A stretch of 8,760 bases of DNA from JACCVL01 sp038232655 (GTDB taxonomy: Bacteria > Actinomycetota > Actinomycetes > Propionibacteriales > Nocardioidaceae). Shown here piece after piece: positions 1 through 7,246 of the stretch (positions are counted from its first letter, which is position 1; each line of letters begins with the position of its first letter). The stretch covers positions 1-8,760 of the forward strand of contig JBBSNM010000098.1 of NCBI GenBank assembly GCA_038232655.1, in the 5' to 3' direction. The notes under the pieces are model-generated. The model was not told where the DNA came from, did not search any database, and was given only the letters and a program-made list of their open reading frames with translations. The translations under genes were made by a program, and so were the position numbers.

Positions 1-414
<414 letters not shown>

Positions 415-424
415 CATCTGGCCA

Positions 425-446
425 GTGCCCTCCCGTAGGAGCGCAC
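425..446 (-). other. UACG-capped hairpin in pre-16S leader resembling 16S helix 14
   Basis: The minus-strand RNA reads GUGC, G, CUCC, UACG, GGAG, G, GCAC. This gives two 4-bp stems around a single G-G mismatch, closed by a UNCG-class tetraloop. The inner 13 bases (429-441) are identical to the helix 14 segment of the 16S gene itself (70-82), in the same orientation. The hairpin ends about 11 bases before the mature 16S 5' end. Confidence 0.65.
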
Positions 447-462
447 CGTCAACTGTTGACCC

Positions 463-483
463 TGACAAGTTGATCACTTGTCA
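463..483 (-). other. Perfect stem-loop in the rrn leader
   Basis: TGACAAGT (463-470) and ACTTGTCA (476-483) are perfect 8-base arms with a 5-base loop. It lies about 50 bases upstream of the mature 16S 5' end and could fold in the precursor rRNA or act as a double-strand site for processing. Its function is not shown. Confidence 0.6.
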
Positions 484-500
484 AAGGAATCCGTCGTCGT

Positions 501-537
501 CCCCGACCTGCCAAGCAGGCCGCGGGCGCCGACGGGG
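501..537 (-). other. GC-rich stem-loop in the rrn leader
   Basis: CCCCG (501-505) and CGGGG (533-537) can form an outer stem. It encloses an inner hairpin, CCTGC (507-511) with GCAGG (515-519), with a 3-base loop. An alternative pairing uses CCGTCG (491-496) with CGACGG (530-535). This is probably structural leader RNA. The part that pairs with sequence 3' of 16S for RNase III cannot be judged without the downstream spacer. Confidence 0.45.
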
Positions 538-576
538 CGTTCTGTAAATCAATCGTCGACTTTTGGCACACTGTTG

Positions 577-591
577 AGTTCTCAAGAATCA
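577..591 (-). promoter_or_regulatory. boxA-like rrn antitermination sequence
   Basis: The minus strand reads TGATTCTTGAGAACT, continuing CAACAG. This resembles the conserved boxA of Gram-positive rRNA leaders (TGTTCTTTGAAAACT type), which is bound by NusB/NusE to prevent premature termination of the rRNA transcript. It lies in the expected place, between promoter and 16S. The adjacent TGTGCCAAAAGTC run is also typical of actinobacterial leaders. Confidence 0.75.
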
Positions 592-609
592 GGCGCACAC
601 CGATGAAGT

Positions 610-623
610 CGGTCTCACGACCG
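610..623 (-). promoter_or_regulatory. boxB-like hairpin of the rrn antitermination site
   Basis: In the minus-strand RNA, CGGTC and GACCG form a 5-bp stem closed by the tetraloop GTGA, which fits the GNRA class. It lies about 19 bases upstream of the boxA-like sequence, in the boxB-then-boxA order known from rRNA leaders. The role is inferred from form and position. Confidence 0.6.
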
Positions 624-645
624 GGCACTTCGGGGCAACTACCAT

Positions 646-674
646 ACTCTACCGAGGCCGCCAGCCCGGGTCAA
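646..674 (-). promoter_or_regulatory. Proximal rrn promoter (-35 TTGACC, -10 TAGAGT)
   Basis: On the minus strand, TTGACC (674-669) and TAGAGT (651-646) are separated by exactly 17 bases. This is the form expected of a principal-sigma-factor promoter in actinobacterial rRNA operons. Transcription would start near 639-640, giving a leader of about 225 bases and placing the boxB-like hairpin about 16 bases into the RNA. The -35 element lies at the centre of a 7-base inverted repeat (663-669 and 678-684). The start site is inferred. Confidence 0.8.
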
Positions 675-684
675 ACTCCGGGCT
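663..684. repeat. Inverted repeat surrounding the proximal rrn -35
   Basis: AGCCCGG at 663-669 and CCGGGCT at 678-684 are perfect 7-base arms around the 8-base centre GTCAAACT. The -35 hexamer occupies 669-674, so it lies inside the repeat. The symmetry could mark a regulator binding site or be chance in GC-rich DNA. Confidence 0.6.
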
Positions 685-700
685 CCGGCCCCTCCCACAC

Positions 701-738
701 CAGCCGGCAACGCAACTGGCGCAGGAGTGCGCCGGCTG
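701..738. repeat. Inverted repeat between the two rrn promoters
   Basis: CAGCCGGC at 701-708 and GCCGGCTG at 731-738 are perfect 8-base arms with a 22-base spacer. A competing smaller hairpin, GGCGCA/TGCGCC with a 4-base loop (718-733), shares the right arm. Transcripts from the distal promoter would contain it. No T-run follows on the minus strand, so it is not a standard terminator. Its function is unknown. Confidence 0.5.
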
Positions 739-815
739 TCTGCGACCGGAGGGCCGCCCGAGCGGGTTGCTGGCCCGGGTGGGCCTGGCTCCCATCACTC
801 GCGGCGACAGGTAGC

Positions 816-845
816 ACACTATGGACCTGCTTCGGGCGGAGTCAA
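816..845 (-). promoter_or_regulatory. Distal rrn promoter (-35 TTGACT, -10 TAGTGT)
   Basis: On the minus strand, TTGACT (845-840) and TAGTGT (821-816) are separated by 18 bases. The start would be near 809, about 170 bases upstream of the proximal start. It sits about 93 bases downstream of the tyrS stop. Multiple tandem promoters are common in bacterial rRNA operons, which supports the call. The match is good but only by consensus. Confidence 0.68.
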
Positions 846-937
846 ACCGGGGGGTCCTGGTGCCGGCGCGCTGCGGATCGTTGCAGGTCACAGGGCTGGA
901 TCCGTTGCCCCTGGTCAAGCACTCCTGGGCTGAACTC

Positions 938-2212
938 TCAGCCGGTGCGGACGACCTCGAGACCGGCCACCGAGCGCTTGCCCTTGCGCACCACCAGCCA
1001 CCGCCCGTGCAGCAGCGACTCGGCCGCCAGCGGCTCGTCTGCTGCAGTCACCCGCTCGTTGTTGATGTAGGCGCCGCCGTCGTCCACTGTGCGGCGTGCC
1101 TGTCCCCGGCTGGTCGCGAGCCCCGCGGCAACGAGGGCGTCGACGACGCTCGGGAGCGTCCGGCCGGCCTCGATGCGTGCGTGCGGCGCCTCGGCCAGCG
1201 CAGCGGCCAGCATCGACGGGGCGAGACCGCTCAGGTCACCGCGGCCGAACAACGCGGCGCCCGCCTCGGCCGCCGCGTGCGCCTCGTCTGCACCGTGCAC
1301 GAGGGCGGTGACGTCGTCGGCCAGTGCGCGCTGCCCGGCCCGAGCCGCCGGCCGCTGTGCCGTCGCCTCCTCGAGCTCGGCGATCTCGTCCAGCGACCGC
1401 TCGCTGAAGATCCGCAGGTACCTGCCGACCATCGAGTCCTCGGCCTGGAGCCAGAACTGGTGGAAGGCGTACGGGCTGGTGAGCTGGGCGTCCAGCCAGA
1501 CCGTGCCCGACTCGGTCTTGCCGTACTTGGTTCCGTCGGCCTTGGTCACCAGCGGGGTCGCCAACGCGTGCACCCGCTTCCCCTCGGCGCGGCGGACCAG
1601 CTCGACGCCGGCGGTGAGGTTGCCCCACTGGTCGCTGCCGCCGGTCTGCAGCCGGCAGTCGTGCCGGCGGAAGAGCTCGAGGTAGTCCATCGACTGCAGC
1701 AGCACGTAGCTGAACTCGGTGTAGCTGATGCCGTCGTCCAACCGGGAGCGCACCACGTCGCGACCGAGCATGCGGTTGACCGGGAAGTGCTTGCCGACGT
1801 CCCGCAGGAAGTCGATGGCCGACAGCGGGCCGGTCCAGTCCAGGTTGTTGACGACGGTCCCGCCACCGGGACCGTCCATGTCCACCAAGCTCGATACCTG
1901 GGTGCCGATGCGCTCGACCCAGCCGGCGACCACGTCCTTGCTGTTGAGGATGCGTTCGCCGGCCGCCTTGGGATCGCCGATCAGACCGGTCGCGCCGCCG
2001 ACCAGGACCAGCGGGCGATGACCGGCCTGCTGGAGCCGGCGGGCCGTCATCAGCTGCACCAGGTTGCCCACGTGCAGGCTCGGTGCGGTCGGGTCGAAGC
2101 CGACGTAGTAGGTGACCGGGGCGGCTGAGAGCTCCGCGCGCAGCGCGTCACGGTCGGTCGCGTGCGCAACCAGCCCGCGGGCGTCGAGGTCGGCCAGCAC
2201 ATCGGTGGTCAT
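938..2212 (-). CDS. tyrS: Tyrosyl-tRNA synthetase
   Basis: TyrS is the cytoplasmic class I aminoacyl-tRNA synthetase that activates tyrosine with ATP and charges tRNA-Tyr. The product has 424 residues, the usual bacterial length. The ATP-binding HIGH-type signature is HVGN (residues 47-50). The GGSDQWGN block at 191-198 lies by the tyrosine pocket. The KMSKS-type loop appears as KYGKT (229-233), in the KFGKT form normal for bacterial TyrS. The C-terminal S4-like RNA-binding domain spans about 335-424. I chose the ATG at 2212 because it begins the conserved N-terminus and has a GGGGAG ribosome-binding site (2222-2227) nine bases upstream. The frame stays open further upstream to 2326, but there it only overlaps the mpg tail. 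The gene follows mpg by 19 bases and probably shares its transcript. It is the last gene before the rRNA operon. No T-box-like leader is visible. Confidence 0.97.
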   Translation of the reverse strand: MTTDVLADLDARGLVAHATDRDALRAELSAAPVTYYVGFDPTAPSLHVGNLVQLMTARRLQQAGHRPLVLVGGATGLIGDPKAAGERILNSKDVVAGWVERIGTQVSSLVDMDGPGGGTVVNNLDWTGPLSAIDFLRDVGKHFPVNRMLGRDVVRSRLDDGISYTEFSYVLLQSMDYLELFRRHDCRLQTGGSDQWGNLTAGVELVRRAEGKRVHALATPLVTKADGTKYGKTESGTVWLDAQLTSPYAFHQFWLQAEDSMVGRYLRIFSERSLDEIAELEEATAQRPAARAGQRALADDVTALVHGADEAHAAAEAGAALFGRGDLSGLAPSMLAAALAEAPHARIEAGRTLPSVVDALVAAGLATSRGQARRTVDDGGAYINNERVTAADEPLAAESLLHGRWLVVRKGKRSVAGLEVVRTG

Positions 2213-2231
2213 CGCAGCAGTCTCCCCTACC

Positions 2232-2860
2232 TCAGCAAGCCGGTTTCGGAGCCCTCGGGCTGCGCCGGTAGGCCGACACCGTTGGGTCACCGCGCAGCCA
2301 GAACCGCCAGGGCAGGTTCGCGGCACGCGACACGCCCACCCGGCGGCCGCAGGCGACGTCCTCGACCGCGGGGGCCCCGGCCGCCGGATCCGGCGGCAGC
2401 AGCTGCAGCTCCGACCCCCTGCGAAGAAGGTCGGCGCCCTGCTGGCCGACGTCCACCCCGAGCGCCTGCGTCAACCGTCCCGGCCCGCGAGCCAGCTCGT
2501 GCGGTTGCCGTGCGGAGGCCCGGCGGGCGGTGGCGACCGTGACACCCTCAAGGACCTGGCCGGCGCGCAGCAGCACGGCGGCTGCCAGCCCGTCCGGCTC
2601 GGCGACGACGTTCAGGCACCAGTGCAGCCCGTAGCTGCGGTACACGTAGGCGACGCCGGCCGGGCCGAACATCGTCTGGTTGCGGGGGGTGCGTCCCCGC
2701 CAGGCGTGCGACGCAGGATCACCCTCGCCGCCGTACGCCTCCACCTCGGTCAGCCGCAGCACCACATCTCCGTGTGCGAGCCGGCGGCCGAGCAGCGAGA
2801 AGGCCGCCTGCGCGACCGGCGCCGACAGCTCGGCTGCAGCAGCCTCGTCCCGGGTCTCGT

Positions 2861-2864
<4 letters not shown>
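2232..2864 (-). CDS. mpg: 3-methyladenine DNA glycosylase (AAG/MPG family)
   Basis: This 210-residue protein belongs to the AAG/MPG family of monofunctional base-excision glycosylases, which flip out and remove alkylated purines such as 3-methyladenine. Visible family blocks are TEVEAY (39-44), DPASHA (49-54), a TPRNQTMFGP segment (59-68), and YVYRSYGLHWCLNVV (73-87). The glutamate just before AY (Glu42) corresponds to the catalytic Glu of the human enzyme. The GTG start at 2864 overlaps the argH stop as GTGA. Upstream of it I see no strong ribosome-binding site, so translation probably depends on coupling to argH. In Mycobacterium tuberculosis mpg also directly precedes tyrS, which supports the identification. 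The Pro/Arg-rich tail after about residue 195 looks lineage-specific. No other function seems likely. Confidence 0.94.
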
Positions 2865-4281
<1,417 letters not shown>

Positions 4282-4282
<1 letters not shown>

Positions 4283-5706
4283 CAGTCGGTACCCGCCTCC
4301 ATCGCTGCGGCGTCGAGGGCCTCGGCATCGCCGGCGCTCGGGTTGCTGGCGATGCGGTCGCCGCCGCCCGGCTCGAGGGTGCCCAGCAGGTTCCCGTGCT
4401 CGACCAGGACGTGACCCTGGTCCTGCGGCTGCGCGGCGTACGCCTCGAGCTTGGAGCGCGAGTCCGCGATGTCGAGGTTGCGCATGGTGAGCTGGCCGAT
4501 GCGGTCGGTCGGCCCGAAAGCGGCCGCCTCGACCCGCTCCATGGACAGCTTGTCCGGGTGGTAGGAGAACTCCGGCCCCGCGGTGCGCAGGACGGTGTAG
4601 TCCTCGCCGCGGCGCAGCCGGACCGTCACCTCTCCGGTCACCACCGAGGCCACCCAGCGCTGGGTCGACTCGCGCAGCATCAGCGCCTGCGGGTCCAGCC
4701 AGCGGCCTTCGTAGAGCAGCCGGCCGAGGCGCTGCCCCCCGGCCAGGTAGCTGGCAACGGTCTCCTCGTTGTGGATGGCGTTGACCAGCCGCTCGTAGGC
4801 GATCCACAGCAGCGCCATCCCCGGGGCCTCATAGATGCCGCGCGACTTGGCCTCGATGATGCGGTTCTCGATCTGGTCGGACATGCCCAGGCCGTGCCGG
4901 CCGCCGATCTCGTTGACCGCGTAGACCAACCTGACCGGGTCGTCGTACACCGTGCCGTTGACCTCGACGGGGCGGCCCCGCTCGAACCGGATCGTCACGT
5001 CTTCGGGGATGACCTCGACCGCCGGGTCCCAGAACTGCACGCCCATGATCGGCTCGACGAGCTCCAGGCAGACGTCCAGGTGCTCCAGCACCTTCGCCTC
5101 GTGGGTGGCACCCCAGATGTTCGCGTCGGTGGAGTATGCCCTCTCCTGGCTGTCGCGGTAGGGCAGCTCGCGCTCGGTCAGCCAGTGGCTCAGCTCGTGG
5201 CGGCCGCCGAGCTCCTGGACGAACTCGGCGTCCAGCCAGGGCTTGTAGATCCGCAGCTCGGGGTTGGCGAGCAGACCGTAGCGGTAGAAACGCTCGATGT
5301 CGTTGCCCTTGAAGGTCGACCCGTCACCCCAGATGTCCACCCCGTCCTCATGCATGGCCCGGACCAGCATCGTGCCGGTGACGGCCCGGCCGAGCGGGGT
5401 GGTGTTGAAGTAGACGCGGCCGGCCGAGCGGATGTGGAAGGCGCCGCAGGCGAGCGCCGCGAGCCCCTCCTCAACCAGCATCCGCCGACAGTCCACGGCA
5501 CGGGACAGCTCGGCGCCGTACTGCAGCGCCCGAACGGGCACACCGGTGATGTCGGGCTCGTCGTACTGGCCGATGTCGGCGGTGTAGGTGCACGGCACGG
5601 CACCCTTCTCGCGCATCCACGCGACGGCCACCGAGGTGTCGAGGCCGCCGGAGAAGGCGATGCCGACCCGCTCGCCGATGGGCAGGGACGTGAGGACCTT
5701 GCTCAC
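4282..5706 (-). CDS. argG: Argininosuccinate synthase (E. coli-type, long form)
   Basis: ArgG joins citrulline and aspartate using ATP to make argininosuccinate. The N-terminal P-loop for ATP is FSGGLDTS (18-25). Further blocks are FNTTPLGRAVTGTM (100-113), GDGSTFKGNDIERFYRYG (127-144) and GMSDQIENRIIEAKSRG (274-290). These match the long E. coli-type subfamily (about 450 residues) rather than the roughly 400-residue type found in most actinobacterial arg operons. The product has 474 residues, with a tail after about 425 that ends in AAMEAGTD, as I recall for Streptomyces ArgG. The start is GTG at 5706, overlapping the argR stop as GTGA and preceded by a near-perfect AAGGAGG (5711-5717). Initiation here should therefore be strong even though it is coupled. 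Confidence 0.97.
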
Positions 5707-6290
5707 GGTGCCTCCTTGGGGTTCTGGAAGGTGTGCGGGTGGCCAGAGTGGTCGGAGTGGTCGGAGTGGTTGGCGAGGCCCGGGTCGTTGGCGAGCGCCA
5801 CCAGCCGCTCGGCAAGGGCGGCGCCGCCGTCGCCTCGTTGGCTGATCACCAAGACGGTGTCGTCGCCGGCGACCGTCCCCAGGATCTCGGTGGGCTGGGC
5901 CCGGTCGAAGGCCGAGGCGAGGTACTGGGCAGCACCGGGCGGCGTGCGCAGCAAGGCCAGGTTCGCCGACCCCTCGGCGGAAACCAACAGTTCGGCGAGC
6001 AGTCGGGCCAGCCGGCTCTCGGAGGCGCCCGGCTCGATCCCCGCACGGGGGGTGCGGTCGCCGCCCTCGGCAGGCACGGCGTACACCAGTGCTCCGGAGG
6101 CGGCCCGGACCTTGACGGCCTCGAGTTCAACCAGGTCGCGGGACAGGGTCGCCTGCGTCACGTGCAGGCCGGTCTCGGCCAGCAGCTCGGCCAGCTCGGT
6201 CTGGGACCGGACCTGGTGGTTGGCCAACAGGTGCACGATGCGCTGCTGGCGAGCTGGCTTGGTCTGCGGGATGCTCGAGGCTGCCGTCAT
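5703..6290 (-). CDS. argR: Arginine repressor ArgR with His-rich C-terminal tail
   Basis: ArgR is the hexameric arginine-dependent DNA-binding regulator that represses arg genes through ARG boxes. An N-terminal winged helix-turn-helix spans about residues 12-72, with TQATLSRDL (45-53) in the recognition helix. The C-terminal oligomerisation and arginine-binding domain spans about 92-168 and includes GTVAGDDT (138-145). The product has 195 residues, longer than the roughly 150-170 usual for the family. The excess is partly the interdomain linker and partly a tail at 174-195 containing HSDHSDHSGHPH, encoded by a tandem 9-base repeat. The ATG at 6290 overlaps the argF stop as ATGA and has GGAG (6298-6301) seven bases upstream. 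Its place within the arg cluster is standard for Actinomycetota. The ARG box it would bind is expected upstream of argC, outside the window; I saw none here. Confidence 0.96.
   Translation of the reverse strand: MTAASSIPQTKPARQQRIVHLLANHQVRSQTELAELLAETGLHVTQATLSRDLVELEAVKVRAASGALVYAVPAEGGDRTPRAGIEPGASESRLARLLAELLVSAEGSANLALLRTPPGAAQYLASAFDRAQPTEILGTVAGDDTVLVISQRGDGGAALAERLVALANDPGLANHSDHSDHSGHPHTFQNPKEAP
5711..5717 (-). promoter_or_regulatory. Strong ribosome-binding site for argG
   Basis: The minus strand reads AAGGAGG four bases before the GTG start of argG, inside the argR tail codons. It is among the best Shine-Dalgarno matches in the window and decides for the GTG at 5706. Confidence 0.8.
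5746..5772 (-). repeat. Three tandem copies of a 9-base unit in the argR tail
   Basis: On the plus strand the unit GAGTGGTCG occurs at 5746-5754 and 5755-5763, with a third copy at 5764-5772 that differs by one base. In the argR frame each copy encodes a His-Ser-Asp type triplet, producing the His-rich tail. The unit is a multiple of three, so copy number changes would keep the frame. Confidence 0.85.
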
Positions 6291-7246
6291 GACGGGTCTC
6301 CGTGCTGGTCGAGCAGCCAGGCCAGCAAGCCCTTCTGCGCATGCAGCCGGTTCTCGGCCTCGTCCCACACCGCGCTGTGCGGGCCGTCGATCACCGCGGC
6401 GGCGATCTCGGCGCCGCGGTAGGCGGGCAGGCAGTGCAGCACGAGCACGTCGTCGGCAGCGCCCGCGACGGCCTGCTCGTCCAACGCGAACGGCACGAAG
6501 GGCGCGGCCCGGAAGTCCGCCTCGTCCTCCTGGCCCATCGAGACCCAGGTGTCGGTGGCCAGCACGTCGGCCCCGTCGCACGCGGCGGCGGGGTCGGCGG
6601 TGACGAGCACGGAACCGCCGGTGGTGGCGGCGATGGCTTGCGCGTCGGCCAGCACGTCCGCATCCGGCGCGTACGCCGCGGGTGAGCCGACGCGCACGTG
6701 CATGCCGGCGGTCGCGCCGCCCAGCAGGTAGGACTGGGCCATGTTGTTGGCGCCGTCGCCGAGGTAGGTCAGCGTCAGCCCGGCGAGGTGGCCGCGCCGC
6801 TCGCGCACGGTGAGCAGGTCGGCCAGCAGCTGGCAGGGATGGAAGCTGTCGGTCAGCGCGTTGACGACCGGCACGCCGGCGTGCGCCGCCATCTCCGCGA
6901 TCCGCTGCTGGCCGTAGGTGCGCCACACCACCGCCGCCGCCTGCCGCCCGAGAACCCGGGCGGTGTCGGCGATCGACTCGCGAACGCCCACGGCGGCCAG
7001 CCGCGAGTCGACGACCATCGGGTGCCCGCCGAGCTCGGCGATGCCGACGCTGAACGACAGCTGCGTGCGCAGCGTCGGCTTGTCGAACAGCACCGCGACC
7101 GTCTGCGGCCCCGCGAGCGGGCGGTGCCCGTACCGGTCGGCCTTCATGGCGACGGCCAGGTCGAGCACCTCGGCCTGCTCGGCCGCGGTGATGTCGTCGT
7201 CGCGCAGGAAGTGCCGAGGCGCCGCACCGGTCGTTGCGCTCGTCAC
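6287..7246 (-). CDS. argF: Ornithine carbamoyltransferase
   Basis: ArgF transfers the carbamoyl group from carbamoyl phosphate to ornithine, giving citrulline. The 319-residue product has the family blocks WRTYGQ (108-113), HPCQ (136-139), the ornithine-loop motif SMG (236-238) and HCLP (271-274). An ending like WDEAENRLHAQKGLL (294-308) is normal in Actinomycetota. The oddity is the carbamoyl-phosphate motif, usually S-T-R-T-R, which here reads T-L-R-T-Q (58-62). The catalytic arginine and the following threonine are kept, but the first, second and fifth positions differ. I still call it ArgF because of the other motifs and its place between argD and argR. The start is GTG at 7246, overlapping the argD stop as GTGA, with GGGAGG (7254-7259) seven bases upstream. 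The open frame further upstream, to 7798, lies inside argD. Confidence 0.95.
   Translation of the reverse strand: MTSATTGAAPRHFLRDDDITAAEQAEVLDLAVAMKADRYGHRPLAGPQTVAVLFDKPTLRTQLSFSVGIAELGGHPMVVDSRLAAVGVRESIADTARVLGRQAAAVVWRTYGQQRIAEMAAHAGVPVVNALTDSFHPCQLLADLLTVRERRGHLAGLTLTYLGDGANNMAQSYLLGGATAGMHVRVGSPAAYAPDADVLADAQAIAATTGGSVLVTADPAAACDGADVLATDTWVSMGQEDEADFRAAPFVPFALDEQAVAGAADDVLVLHCLPAYRGAEIAAAVIDGPHSAVWDEAENRLHAQKGLLAWLLDQHGDPS

Larger units (their letters stand above)
415..937 (-). promoter_or_regulatory. tyrS-rrn intergenic region: rRNA promoters and 16S leader
   Basis: This 523-base stretch between the tyrS stop and the 16S 5' end holds no credible protein or tRNA gene. It holds two sigma-70-like promoters facing 16S, a boxB/boxA-like antitermination element, and a leader of about 225 bases from the proximal promoter to 16S with several hairpins. 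Each is listed separately. Downstream of the tyrS stop I find short inverted repeats, for example 874-879 with 899-904 and CAGGGC 891-896 with an imperfect partner at 907-913. None is followed by a T-run on the minus strand, so no convincing intrinsic terminator separates tyrS from the rRNA operon. Confidence 0.85.

Noticed and set aside
463..488. TTGACA on the minus strand in the leader as an extra promoter -35
   Set aside because: There is no TANNNT hexamer at 16-19 bases downstream. The sequence is better explained as an arm of the leader hairpin.
846..937. A tRNA gene between tyrS and the rrn promoters
   Set aside because: No cloverleaf, no T-loop GTTCRANTC block and no acceptor pairing could be found.
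603..1070. Open frame on the plus strand across the rrn promoter region and the tyrS 3' end
   Set aside because: It has no ribosome-binding support and no motif, it runs across two promoters of the opposite strand, and its composition is random for high-GC DNA.
821..2128. Long plus-strand frame opposite tyrS
   Set aside because: The composition is that of a high-GC antisense shadow. It begins inside the rrn promoter region and has no motif, while tyrS on the other strand is unambiguous.
2213..2326. Possible 38-residue N-terminal extension of TyrS
   Set aside because: It overlaps the mpg coding end, has no family homology, and the ATG at 2212 has its own ribosome-binding site and gives the standard length.
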